Shown: positions 1 to 7,224, counted from the stretch's first letter. The stretch is 20,679 nt of DNA from Anaerobacillus sp. (GCA_007120055.1 SKOL01000398.1:1-20679), one strand, 5' to 3'. The notes: generated by a model from the sequence alone, not told the origin. Numbers and translations: made by a program.

Positions 1-55
1 AAATTTCCGTTGCTGATAGTCCATCTGTAGCTTTTCCGTTTTCTACATGACTCAA
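1..55 (-). CDS. 5' end of an unidentified gene running off the window
   Basis: Only the first 18 codons are visible. A TTG start (complement of 53-55) lies 10 nt after an AGGAG ribosome binding site (complement of 66-70), and the frame stays open to the window edge, reading MSHVENGKATDGLSATEI. The binding site and open frame support a real gene start. The peptide is too short to assign to a family and I do not recognise it. Confidence 0.5.
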   Translation of the reverse strand, partial: MSHVENGKATDGLSATEI

Positions 56-159
56 TGTAACCACACTCCTTTATAATTATCGTTACTCTTTAAGCGAAAT
101 TTATGCGTGAATATGTTTTTTCGAGGAATGGTGTATCGCCTATATTGTAGGAGTGACTT

Positions 160-279
160 GTGATATTACAAAAAGAAAAGCGTGTTCATAGGGCAGATAT
201 CGTTTGGAGAATCGGTGGAGATGAGTTAAACTCCATCGGTAAATTAGCGAAAAGAGCCCTTGTGGCTCTTTTTTGTTAG
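160..279 (+). pseudogene. 39-codon fragment resembling a GGDEF active site
   Basis: A GTG start follows AGGAG (149-153) by 6 nt and the frame runs 39 codons to TAG. Residues 13-24 read ADIVWRIGGDEL, very like the signature loop of diguanylate cyclases (typically D-[IV]-x-R-x-GGDEF). The sequence after it does not continue like a cyclase, and the last ten codons lie inside a transcription terminator. A complete GGDEF domain is about 160 residues, so no activity is expected. I infer a decayed fragment of a c-di-GMP synthase gene. A chance match or a short expressed peptide remains possible. Confidence 0.35.
211..274 (+). terminator. Hairpin followed by a Rho-independent terminator
   Basis: A 10-bp hairpin pairs ATCGGTGGAG (211-220) with CTCCATCGGT (231-240), including two G-U pairs. 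It is followed by AAAAGAGCC (250-258) pairing with GGCTCTTTT (264-272) across a 5-nt loop, with a T run to 274. The second is a textbook intrinsic terminator on the plus strand. The first may be a structural remnant or part of a small RNA. Confidence 0.75.
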
Positions 280-327
280 AAAACTCTTTTTAATAAAAGT
301 ATTTTGTATTTTGCTAGTTGTAAATAA

Positions 328-336
328 TGGTATAAT
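328..336 (+). promoter_or_regulatory. Extended -10 promoter of the leader/acetyltransferase transcript
   Basis: TGGTATAAT matches the extended -10 consensus TGnTATAAT exactly. No good -35 hexamer lies at standard spacing, as is usual for extended -10 promoters. Transcription would start near 343, giving a leader of about 165 nt before the acetyltransferase. Its extreme 5' end can fold as CAGAAAA (345-351) with TTTTCTG (358-364). Confidence 0.5.
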
Positions 337-393
337 AATAGAGTCAGAAAATTTGTTTTTTCTGTGATTTCAAGACATATAGCAATAGAAGGG

Positions 394-501
394 GGCGTTC
401 ATTATGATGAAAAGTACATTTAGTATCAATAAAAATAAGGGGAGAACGCCTATTTAATAAATAAGCGCTTCCCCGTACCTAACTACAAATTGAGAGGGGA
501 A
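394..501 (+). promoter_or_regulatory. Candidate translational attenuator of the acetyltransferase gene
   Basis: Four segments can pair in alternative ways. Segment 1 GGCGTTC (394-400) pairs perfectly with GAACGCC (444-450) of segment 2 (439-450). Segment 2 can instead pair through GGGGA (439-443) and CGC (447-449) with GCGCTTCCCC (465-474), segment 3. TTCCCC of segment 3 (469-474) can pair with GGGGAA (496-501), segment 4, which is the ribosome binding site of the acetyltransferase. Segments 1 and 2 lie at the two ends of a short leader ORF. This order (1:2 with 3:4 closed, 2:3 open) is the known logic of erm and cat leaders. The pairings are read from the sequence; the regulation is inferred. 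Confidence 0.55.
404..457 (+). CDS. 17-codon leader peptide ahead of the GNAT acetyltransferase
   Basis: ATG at 404 lies 8 nt after a GGGGG ribosome binding site (391-395). The ORF reads MMKSTFSINKNKGRTPI and ends at TAA, 51 nt before the acetyltransferase start. Its own binding site overlaps attenuator segment 1, and its last codons form segment 2, so a ribosome held early in the ORF would cover segment 1 and leave segment 2 free. It is basic and too short for an enzyme. I infer a regulatory leader peptide, not a functional product. Confidence 0.5.
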   Translation: MMKSTFSINKNKGRTPI

Positions 502-508
502 ATACGTA

Positions 509-955
509 ATGGAAAAAATTAAACTTGTTGAATTGAATAGGGAAAATTGGTACGAATGCTGCCAATTAAAGGTATCAACAGAACAGCAAAAATATATAAT
601 TGATAATACGACTTCTATTGCACAAACAAAATTTGAACCGACTTTAAAAGCATATGTTATATATGATGATACAGAAATGGTTGGCTTTTTAATGTACAAT
701 ACAGTGCTAGAAGAACTCGATGCTTATTGGATTTTTAGAATAATGGTCGATGAACAATATCAAGGTAAAGGTATTGGAAAAAAAGCAACTCAATTAATGT
801 TAGAAAAAATGGCTAAATTACCGAACGCCAAAAAAATTGTCGTAGGCTACGATACAGAAAACATAGGCGCTCATAACTTATACCGTAGTTTAGGTTTTGT
901 CGATCATGGCGATCGGTTTGGTAAAGAAATGGCCGTTATTAAGTATGTAGATTAG
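509..955 (+). CDS. GNAT family N-acetyltransferase, BltD/PaiA-like
   Basis: This 148-residue protein covers a whole GNAT domain and should transfer acetyl from acetyl-CoA to an amine in the cytoplasm. The acetyl-CoA pyrophosphate loop is YQGKGIGKKA (residues 84-93), preceded by the usual strand (IFRIMVDEQ). The C-terminal signature N-x-x-A-x-x-LY-x-x-x-GF spans 118-130. The overall pattern resembles Bacillus spermidine/spermine acetyltransferases such as BltD, but the substrate cannot be read from sequence; a drug or other amine is possible. The ATG at 509 is chosen because GAGAGGGG (492-499) lies 9 nt upstream. That binding site can be masked by attenuator segment 3, so expression is probably induced translationally. 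A terminator at 1023-1055 closes the unit. Confidence 0.85.
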   Translation: MEKIKLVELNRENWYECCQLKVSTEQQKYIIDNTTSIAQTKFEPTLKAYVIYDDTEMVGFLMYNTVLEELDAYWIFRIMVDEQYQGKGIGKKATQLMLEKMAKLPNAKKIVVGYDTENIGAHNLYRSLGFVDHGDRFGKEMAVIKYVD

Positions 956-1022
956 TTTTTTTTGCGTACGACATGTCGTGGGATTTTCTTGAAAAAGATT
1001 GTTTACTTTCATTTGAAGGACG

Positions 1023-1055
1023 AAAGCGTTTGCCGATTAAGGTGGTCGCTTTTTT
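1023..1055 (+). terminator. Terminator after the GNAT gene
   Basis: AAAGCG (1023-1028) pairs with CGCTTT (1047-1052), and the stem continues inward with wobble pairs to GCC/GGT around a GATTAA loop. A run of six T ends at 1055. It lies 70 nt after the acetyltransferase stop. Confidence 0.75.
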
Positions 1056-1206
1056 GGTGTGAGGAAAACGTTACTGGTTAAAAACATAGGATCGCTTTAA
1101 CTTGGCTCATAGGCTAATAGTAGGGTTGGAGTAAGATTTGGAAAGGATGGAACTTTAAGCAGTGGGCATAATAAAAATTCATATGACAATGAATAGAGGT
1201 GGATAA

Positions 1207-1377
1207 ATGATGACAAATGATAAGAAAAGACAAAAAACAGTATTTAGAGATAATCAAGATTTAGTTCCAGAAGGCACTTTGCCAGGTGATAGGGAAGACC
1301 GAAGTGATAAAATGGGAACGTTAAATTCAGAAGAAATTCGTTTCAAAAATGCCGACGACATATACGATGAATATTGA
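1207..1377 (+). CDS. Small acidic hypothetical protein (56 aa)
   Basis: ATG at 1207 (a second ATG follows directly) sits 6 nt after AGAGGTGG, and the ORF ends at TGA. The 56-residue product is very hydrophilic: a basic start (residues 4-9), then an Asp/Glu-rich remainder ending DDIYDEY, with no membrane segment, Cys or signal peptide. Its size and charge recall small spore or stress proteins of Bacillaceae, but I recognise no family. The good binding site and coding-like composition support a real gene. Confidence 0.6.
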   Translation: MMTNDKKRQKTVFRDNQDLVPEGTLPGDREDRSDKMGTLNSEEIRFKNADDIYDEY

Positions 1378-1410
1378 TAAAGAAGCCAAATGGAGTATAA
1401 GTAAGGGAGT

Positions 1411-1566
1411 GTTTTAAAAGGCGGAGCGGACATCAGTTCTCTTATTTGCAGAAAAAATTAATGATTTCAGGTAGATTTACGGTAAATAGAGGAACGTATG
1501 TCCGTATAAAATGCAAAATTCAGACGCTGCGAATGGGTTGATACAAAACGCCTCGCCTTCTAAAAC
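1411..1566. repeat. Long-range nested inverted repeat between convergent genes
   Basis: The 18-nt arms 1411-1428 and 1549-1566 are complementary at 15 of 18 positions. CGGACAT (1427-1433) also pairs with ATGTCCG (1498-1504), and GCTGCGA (1526-1532) pairs with TCGCAGC (1581-1587) just outside. No ORF with a binding site lies inside. It sits between a plus-strand and a minus-strand gene that converge, so it may be a bidirectional terminator, a small structured RNA or a miniature mobile element. The complementarity is direct; the role is not known. Confidence 0.4.
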
Positions 1567-1591
1567 TTTTTATCCTGCCATCGCAGCCTTA

Positions 1592-2116
1592 CTAAAAGAA
1601 ATATAGATACTCTTCTCCTTTAAGCCATTCATAAAGGTTGCTATTTTTAACTGATAAATCTTTAAGCAGTTTGGAAGCAAGAAAATAACTTAAATAAAGA
1701 AATAAGTTTGGTAAAGGTATCGATATTATCCATAAAGTTACCGCTATACCTTGTCCACTAAAGGCGAACGCACCTGAAATCGTAGCTATGATGAGCATTA
1801 AACTTATTTTAAAATTGTTTTTACCTTTAAAAGACATCATTTCAGAAATTAAAAAGCAATAAAAAGTTAATGGTATGACAAGTAAACTCCACCATTTTAT
1901 CGCCAAGAGACATAAAACTGTGTTTAAAAATAAAACAAGAATAGCCAATAGGTTACACGCACTGACGATGTTTTTTTCAAATAAAAAACTATCACCAAAT
2001 TTTCTTTGCAAACTGTTAATATTCGCTTGAAGAAAAAATTTTCGAGCAACTGAACTATTAATTCCTATCTGTAAATTGCCATTTATTGCTTTTCTACGAT
2101 AATCTTCGAATGTCAT
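1592..2116 (-). CDS. Hypothetical membrane protein with four predicted helices
   Basis: The 174-residue protein has a basic, soluble N-terminal segment of about 50 residues and then about four hydrophobic stretches (roughly 53-71, 74-92, 103-120 and 124-147), followed by a short hydrophilic tail. I see no catalytic or transport motif and do not recognise the family. The ATG is supported by AGAGGT 5 nt upstream. It is convergent with the 56-residue gene and divergent from the second acetyltransferase, so it is probably transcribed alone. An integral cytoplasmic-membrane location is inferred from the helices only. Confidence 0.6.
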   Translation of the reverse strand: MTFEDYRRKAINGNLQIGINSSVARKFFLQANINSLQRKFGDSFLFEKNIVSACNLLAILVLFLNTVLCLLAIKWWSLLVIPLTFYCFLISEMMSFKGKNNFKISLMLIIATISGAFAFSGQGIAVTLWIISIPLPNLFLYLSYFLASKLLKDLSVKNSNLYEWLKGEEYLYFF

Positions 2117-2325
2117 GTTAAAACCTCTTTTATCAAGCGTTATTATGTATTATTTAACAGTGAGAGTTGATTAATGTATTTTTTTAGTGAGCATTGTAGG
2201 ACCTGCTATTTAAAGAGAAAAAAACGAATTGTTGGATAATTATGTTAAAATTATAGGTCTGATATGGTACTGTTAGTAAAGAAATTAAGTTAGCAATTTG
2301 TAATAAGTGAAAGGACATACATAAA

Positions 2326-2787
2326 ATGAAAAATTATAAAATGAAAAGACTGACGAGCAAAGATGTAGATATCTTAAAATTTATAGCACAAATACATGAA
2401 AGCCTACCATCGGCTTGGATTAAAGACTATACAGTTTCTGATGATACAGTTAATAAAACGACAGAAGAGCTAATATATAAACATAAAAAGGAACAGGTTT
2501 TCTGTTCCGTCATTGAATGTAACGACGCCGTTATTTCGTATATATGGGCAGAAGTAAACAAGAATAATAGTAAACAGATTGATATTATGTCTTTATGGAC
2601 CGATGAAAAATATCGAGGGCTTGGACACGCGAATAAACTAAAATTTGCTTTAGAGAATTGGGCAAAAGACGAAATGAGCGCTGAAAAAATCCACACAACA
2701 GTAAGTAACTCTAATGAAAATATGATTCAATTGAACGAAAAGTTAGGCTATAAAACGGAATACTATCGTATGGTTAAATATTTGTAG
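2326..2787 (+). CDS. GNAT family N-acetyltransferase
   Basis: The protein has 153 residues and one GNAT domain. The acetyl-CoA loop is YRGLGHANKL (96-105), preceded by the strand IDIMSLWTDEK. The C-terminal part N130-ENMIQLNEKLGY matches the N-x-x-M-x-x-x-N-x-x-LGF/Y signature of this superfamily. The final Tyr-rich strand is as expected. The substrate cannot be predicted, and it is clearly different in sequence from the acetyltransferase at 509. The start is ATG 2326, 11 nt after AAAGGA, a rather long spacing; a second in-frame ATG lies five codons later. It is flanked by a divergent membrane-protein gene and an unrelated gene, so it is likely monocistronic. Confidence 0.8.
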   Translation: MKNYKMKRLTSKDVDILKFIAQIHESLPSAWIKDYTVSDDTVNKTTEELIYKHKKEQVFCSVIECNDAVISYIWAEVNKNNSKQIDIMSLWTDEKYRGLGHANKLKFALENWAKDEMSAEKIHTTVSNSNENMIQLNEKLGYKTEYYRMVKYL

Positions 2788-2912
2788 TAGATTAAGAGAG
2801 TGTATTCGAACAATATTCGTTTCTGAAAATGATGTAGTTCTGATCACGATCAATGAAGCGAACTAAAAAGGATAAAAGTCTTAACAAAGATATAATTAGG
2901 AGGGAATATTCT

Positions 2913-3482
2913 ATGAAGAAAGCTATTTTAAATTTCACCTTATTTTTCGGAATCTTTTACTTCATCGGCTATAATTTTGGTCATCTAACGGAAGGAACGA
3001 TTTTCGATAATACTGCAGTAATGCTGATTACGGTTTTTATCATTATTTTCGCAGTTGATTATGTCGGTCATTTTTTTAAGAAGAAAGGAACAACTGATCA
3101 AAACAGTGGCGAAGAGGATGATGTTAATTCAGAATTAGAACAACTTCAACATACTTGGAACCTCAAATTTAAAGGTGGTCACATCAAAATCGTTAATCAT
3201 TACAATGAAGAAAAACTGTTTATCAATGGCACGCTTGTCGACGAAAGTAAAAGAAGTAGCTGGGTATCATGGCTCAAGGTGTATCATACACTTCGTGGCA
3301 ACATTGAAGTAAACGGCCAGTCGTACCCTCTTGAAGTAAAGCTTGGCGGGGTTATGAGCTTGCGTTGTAAAGTTTATGTTGATCAGCAGTTAGTTTATGA
3401 AGATCAAATTAAATATAAGCTCTTAGGTAAGAAGATCGAAAAAATAGAAAAAAACGTTGAGCCACCTTTTAAAAATATGTAG
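2913..3482 (+). CDS. Two-helix membrane protein with a C-terminal beta-rich domain
   Basis: The frame is open from 2853, but ATG 2913 is the better start: AGGAGGG (2898-2904) lies 8 nt upstream, while nothing like a binding site precedes 2853. The 189-residue product has two hydrophobic helices (about 4-22 and 35-54), a charged Glu/Asp-rich linker (61-78) and a domain (82-175) with many short alternating strands and two NG turns (INGT at 104-107, VNGQ at 133-136). I cannot name the domain or assign a function. If the helices are a hairpin, the domain faces the cytoplasm. A strong terminator follows at 3554. Confidence 0.65.
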   Translation: MKKAILNFTLFFGIFYFIGYNFGHLTEGTIFDNTAVMLITVFIIIFAVDYVGHFFKKKGTTDQNSGEEDDVNSELEQLQHTWNLKFKGGHIKIVNHYNEEKLFINGTLVDESKRSSWVSWLKVYHTLRGNIEVNGQSYPLEVKLGGVMSLRCKVYVDQQLVYEDQIKYKLLGKKIEKIEKNVEPPFKNM

Positions 3483-3553
3483 TTTCAATAATATCTTTCG
3501 GAATAACTTCATGGCTAGAAAACAACGAGTCTACACATTTATCATAAAAGGAA

Positions 3554-3596
3554 GAGTGTGTCCAAAAAAAGTGTCAGACATTTTTGGGACACACTC
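3554..3596. terminator. Bidirectional hairpin with TGTCAGACA core
   Basis: GAGTGTGTCC (3554-3563) pairs perfectly with GGACACACTC (3587-3596), with A and T runs inside and T/A tails outside. The loop carries TGTCAGACA. It separates the convergent genes 2913-3482 and 3625-5061 and can serve both. The motif is the same type as the larger nested element at 12685-12886. Confidence 0.7.
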
Positions 3597-3624
3597 ATTT
3601 TTAATGCGATAAATTTTTAATTTT

Positions 3625-5061
3625 TTAACTTGCTGACTGGTTTTGTGTCGCTGTTTGTAATGGTATCGGTGATGAATCGTCTTTTTTCATCGATATTCCC
3701 GTAAAGCCGTAAATGATGGTAATAATTGGGCATAGTAAGCAGAAGAAGGCAAATGGTAAATAAGCTAAAACAGGGACTTCTAAAACACTTGCCATGAATA
3801 CGCCACTGATACCGTAGGGGATTAGTGGGTTAATCACCGTTCCACCTGACTCTAACGCTTTTGAAAGATGTTTTCCTCTTAATCCCATTTCTCGGTAGCG
3901 TTTTTCATAAGCTTCTCCAGTGATGACTAATGACATATATTGCTCTCCAATACTAACGTTAATTCCTATAGCAGATAGTACTGTTGATAGGACAACTTTT
4001 CCTCTCGTTTCAACGATCGCTCGGATGGCCGACATCAGTTTATCAATAATTTTTAGTTCTGAGAGTACTCCCCCCATACTTAAAGCTAATAATAGTAGTG
4101 AAACTGCCCACATCTTACTTTGAATACCACCACGACCTAATATTCTATCAACTTGAGCATTCCCAGTAGCTACATCTGAACCGTGTTGCATTAAGGTCAT
4201 CCACTCGGCAATGTTAAACTGACCTGGCTGCATCACAATATAAACTGCGATCCCAGTTAAGATACCAATGATCATTGTTGGAATAGCAGATGTCTTCCTA
4301 ACAGCTAAAAATAAAATAACAACCATAGGAGCTAATGCTATTGGGTGAACGAAGGAGCTTTCCGTTAAAGCAGTTACCCACGCTTGAACATTTTGCGTAT
4401 TCGCTTCGCCAGTACCTGAACCGATGATAAAGAAAAGAATAGCAGAGATGGCGAATGCCGGTATTGTCGTCCATAACATATGACGAATATGTTCAAATAG
4501 ATCAATTTTACACACGGATGACGCTAAGTTCGTTGTATCTGATAAAGGGCTCATTTTATCTCCGAAAAATGCTCCAGATATAATAGCGCCAGCGACCATC
4601 GCTAAATTGTAATCTAGGGCAGCACCGATCGCCATAAACGCAATCCCAATTGTTGATGCTGTCGTAAAAGCACTTCCGATAGAAATACCGACAATAGCTG
4701 TAAAAATAAACACACTAACTAAGAAATACTCTAAAGAAATGATTTGCGACCCATAAACAATTAAAGTTGGGATCGTTCCTGATTTCATCCAAACCGCTAT
4801 TAAAATACCAATTAATAAAAAGATAATAATAGGAATGATACCTGACTTTACCCCTTTAACTATTCCGGCTTCAATAGTAGACCATTCTTGTTTTTTTAAT
4901 TTGCCATATCCGATTAATAATAGTAATACTAGAAAAATAGGGATATGAGGTTCAGCGTTAAAGCTGACAAGCGAGACCCCTATAATCGTGACGATAGAAA
5001 GCATTACAACGACTGCTTCCCACCCTTTAATAGAAATTTTATTTTCTTGTTGTTGATCCAT
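3625..5061 (-). CDS. nhaC: NhaC-family Na+/H+ antiporter
   Basis: This 478-residue polytopic membrane protein has about eleven to twelve hydrophobic segments and belongs to the NhaC ion-antiporter family. The diagnostic block GAFFGDKMSPLSDTTNLA is at residues 163-180, followed by a cytoplasmic HIRHMLWTTIP loop typical of NhaC. Members exchange external H+ for internal Na+, or in some cases malate for lactate with H+/Na+ (MleN, also in this family), so the substrate is not certain. Length is normal and there is no frameshift. The ATG follows GCAGG with 8 nt spacing. The gene is alone on its strand; a tandem octamer array lies about 160-190 nt upstream and may be an operator. Confidence 0.88.
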   Translation of the reverse strand: MDQQQENKISIKGWEAVVVMLSIVTIIGVSLVSFNAEPHIPIFLVLLLLIGYGKLKKQEWSTIEAGIVKGVKSGIIPIIIFLLIGILIAVWMKSGTIPTLIVYGSQIISLEYFLVSVFIFTAIVGISIGSAFTTASTIGIAFMAIGAALDYNLAMVAGAIISGAFFGDKMSPLSDTTNLASSVCKIDLFEHIRHMLWTTIPAFAISAILFFIIGSGTGEANTQNVQAWVTALTESSFVHPIALAPMVVILFLAVRKTSAIPTMIIGILTGIAVYIVMQPGQFNIAEWMTLMQHGSDVATGNAQVDRILGRGGIQSKMWAVSLLLLALSMGGVLSELKIIDKLMSAIRAIVETRGKVVLSTVLSAIGINVSIGEQYMSLVITGEAYEKRYREMGLRGKHLSKALESGGTVINPLIPYGISGVFMASVLEVPVLAYLPFAFFCLLCPIITIIYGFTGISMKKDDSSPIPLQTATQNQSAS

Positions 5062-5219
5062 GTAAATAACCTGCCTTCTCTATCATAATGACTTTAATTT
5101 AAAGAAACATGTCCTTTTAATACTAGAAGTATAAAACTTTCTATCTATACCATCTGAAAACCTCGCATACCGCTGCTTAAGCTTTAGCAATTTTGCAATA
5201 TCTCACACCTTTTCTTACC

Positions 5220-5253
5220 TAAACGCTAAAATGCTTAAACGCTTTTAAGTGCT
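5220..5253. repeat. Tandem octamer array, possible operator
   Basis: The plus strand reads TAAACGCT, AAAATGCT, TAAACGCT, a TT spacer, then TAAGTGCT. Three of these octamers are directly abutting and two are identical. The array lies 159-192 nt before the nhaC start on its upstream side, where direct repeats of this size could bind a regulator. The repeats are seen directly; regulatory function is inferred. Confidence 0.4.
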
Positions 5254-5483
5254 AAAGTAAATAATATTAATTTATCGCACATAACGGTAACTGTCAATAA
5301 AAATATTTCGGAAGCCGAGAGAAATGCAGAATTTTTTGATGAACAGTAATTATGGGTGAACTTTCCATTGAGATACTGAAAGCATGGTAGTTTTAATAAA
5401 AGAGAGGGGTTATGGGAGAAAATAGGTTGTTATCGTTCGGGAAAAGTTTTGAGTAGTTAGGAGTTTCATTCAATCAAGAAAAG

Positions 5484-5510
5484 TGGTGACCAAAAAGTAT
5501 TTGGCCACCA
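5484..5510 (-). terminator. Probable terminator of the sensor kinase gene
   Basis: TGGTGACCAAA (5484-5494) pairs with TTTGGCCACCA (5500-5510) with one mismatch and a 5-nt loop. On the minus strand it is followed by CTTTTCTTG, a short T-rich tail. It lies about 120 nt beyond the kinase stop, with a repeat element in between. Confidence 0.5.
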
Positions 5511-5531
5511 TAGGAAATTTTTAAGTAAATT

Positions 5532-5634
5532 AATGAATCTCATCATTCAATATTTTCGCCATTAAGTAACCGTATGTAGATGCGTTAAATCGCTCGCAAC
5601 TACATACGGTTTGATATGATTATGAAATTCACTC
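5532..5634. repeat. Dispersed palindromic repeat, copy 1
   Basis: The ends are inverted repeats: ATGAATCTCATCATTC (5533-5548) against ATTATGAAATTCACTC at the right. The inside folds as AACCGTATGTAG (5568-5579) with CTACATACGGTT (5600-5611), 12 perfect pairs, closing a loop that begins TGCG and ends CGCA. The right end abuts the kinase stop codon: the TGA at 5633-5635 shares two bases with the repeat. Copies 2 and 3 are at 10518 and 15629. Confidence 0.75.
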
Positions 5635-6901
5635 AAGGATTGACCTTATTTTTTTCATCCAAAGGTAAGCGGATATAAAAATTTGTTCCATTATTTATTT
5701 CACTCTCGACACTTAGGTCTCCATTCATTGATACAATGATATTCATGGCTACCATCATCCCGAGGCCGGTTCCTTCTCGTCCCTTTGTTGTAAAATAAGG
5801 TTCTCCTAAACGTGAAATTTGTTCTTTGGTCATTCCTTTACCATTATCGGAAATCATTAATATAAGATTACTATTATCTCTTTTTGTTTGTATTGTAAGC
5901 TTCCCAGAGTTAGGCATCGCTTCAATACAGTTTTTTGTGATATTTAATAAACATTGCTGGAAAATTTGTTCCTCTCCCTTGATATAATAATCGTTTATTT
6001 CTGTTTCAATTTCAACACCATTCATATTAGCAAATGGTGAAATTAGATTAATGACACGCTGTAGTTCTTCTTTTATACTCAGGGTTTTTTCATTTTCAGG
6101 CGAAGGTTTTGCAAAAGTTAAATAATCTTTTATTATTTCATTAGCCCGATCAATTTCATCAATAGACATCTTTAAATAATCATCTCTTTGGTTTTTAGGT
6201 AAATCAGTTTGAATCATTAATTGCAAAAAACCTCTTACTACAGTTAATGGATTTCTAACTTCATGTGAAACAGAAGAAGCAAGATGACTAACTACTTCCA
6301 TTTTCTCCGCTTTCAACACACGCTTATTAATCAATATGCTTTCATTAAAAACTTCGTAAAGAAAAATTAATAAAGCTGTAGAAAATAGTGTAATCAATAT
6401 GTATATAAAAATAAACCACCCACTTAGATCTGCATTAAAAATAAAAGTTGAGTTTAATAAAGCAATAGCAGCAGCTGATACTGAAAGAGTAGTTCCGATT
6501 ATTACTTTTTTAGATCGGCTAGATTTATTATAGGTGTTGTACATTGTAATTAATAAAACAATAGATAGTATTACGACGATTAATGTAGCTGGAGCCCCAA
6601 TACCACCAATAACAAAACGCGCTAGGACTGTTACTCCACCTAATACAACGATGGATTGAATACCTCCATATAATCCACCAATTGTGAGCGCGACTAGCCG
6701 TAAATCAAAAATATAACCATCCATAACTGTTATTGGGAAGGACATACAACTAATAATTGCTAATGATGATGAGATCGTATAGATCCACCTTTTCTGTTTC
6801 ATAGAAAACTTTTTAAAATTTAATTCTAAAATGATTGGTGTAAAAAGTAAAAAAATAATCAAAAAAAGAAAATTTAATAATAATTCTTGTAGACCTAACA
6901 T
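5633..6901 (-). CDS. Membrane sensor histidine kinase, KinB-like
   Basis: The 422-residue protein has six or so N-terminal membrane segments (about 5-190) with a 5TMR-LYT-type core (around 56-118: MDGYIFDLRLV, GGLYGG, GGIGAP). A HisKA domain follows with H-box SHEVRNPLTVVRGF, phospho-accepting His213. Then comes HATPase_c with N-box N320-x-x-x-N324, G1 box DNGKGM (352-357), F box (EPYFTTKG) and G2 GTGLGM (377-382). It should autophosphorylate on His213. Length, layout and H-box sequence resemble KinB of B. subtilis, which feeds the Spo0A phosphorelay. No response regulator gene is adjacent, consistent with such an orphan kinase. The ATG has AGGCGGA 6 nt upstream. The stop codon overlaps the end of a dispersed repeat, so the original C-terminus may have been altered by insertion. 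Confidence 0.88.
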   Translation of the reverse strand: MLGLQELLLNFLFLIIFLLFTPIILELNFKKFSMKQKRWIYTISSSLAIISCMSFPITVMDGYIFDLRLVALTIGGLYGGIQSIVVLGGVTVLARFVIGGIGAPATLIVVILSIVLLITMYNTYNKSSRSKKVIIGTTLSVSAAAIALLNSTFIFNADLSGWFIFIYILITLFSTALLIFLYEVFNESILINKRVLKAEKMEVVSHLASSVSHEVRNPLTVVRGFLQLMIQTDLPKNQRDDYLKMSIDEIDRANEIIKDYLTFAKPSPENEKTLSIKEELQRVINLISPFANMNGVEIETEINDYYIKGEEQIFQQCLLNITKNCIEAMPNSGKLTIQTKRDNSNLILMISDNGKGMTKEQISRLGEPYFTTKGREGTGLGMMVAMNIIVSMNGDLSVESEINNGTNFYIRLPLDEKNKVNP

Positions 6902-7224
6902 AAAGATTCCGCCTGTTCATGATTAAATTTTGTTAAAACATAAGGGCATAATATTTCGTATAACTTATAGTTAGTTTAGCAAATATTACGAGGTTAGGGA
7001 ATTTTAAATACTTAAAAAATGACGTGTGCAATGCGACGAATTGCAGGGGAAGAGTGACAAAGTTCAATGTTAATAGAGTAAGGTTTCAATTAAAAAGAAT
7101 TTTGATGATCAAGAACCTATGAAAGAGTTGTCCCAATAGTATCTTAGCACTTTTTGTGACAATCCTTTTTACAATGCAAATATATTTCGTTATATAAGCT
7201 CTTACTTTTGTGACGTAATCTCTT
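6902..7224. other. Intergenic region between divergent genes
   Basis: This 323-nt stretch is AT-rich and holds no ORF with a binding site. It must contain the kinase promoter (minus strand) and a promoter for the DsrE-like gene (plus strand), but no hexamer pair is convincing. GTTGTCCC (about 7127) and GTGACAATCC (about 7157) are partially complementary and might form a weak hairpin. Confidence 0.4.

Larger units (their letters stand above)
5062..5531. other. Intergenic region upstream of nhaC
   Basis: No ORF with a ribosome binding site is visible. The nhaC-proximal part holds the leader and presumably the promoter, but I could not assign hexamers with confidence. At 5220-5253 there is an octamer array, and at 5484-5510 a strong hairpin. 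The stretch 5254-5480 shows nothing I can interpret. Confidence 0.5.

Noticed and set aside
454..699. Minus-strand 81-residue ORF over the leader and GNAT start
   Set aside because: It is antisense to the leader, binding site and acetyltransferase, with no credible binding site of its own.
2853..2912. N-terminal 20-residue extension of the membrane protein
   Set aside because: No ribosome binding site precedes ATG 2853, whereas AGGAGGG is well placed for ATG 2913.
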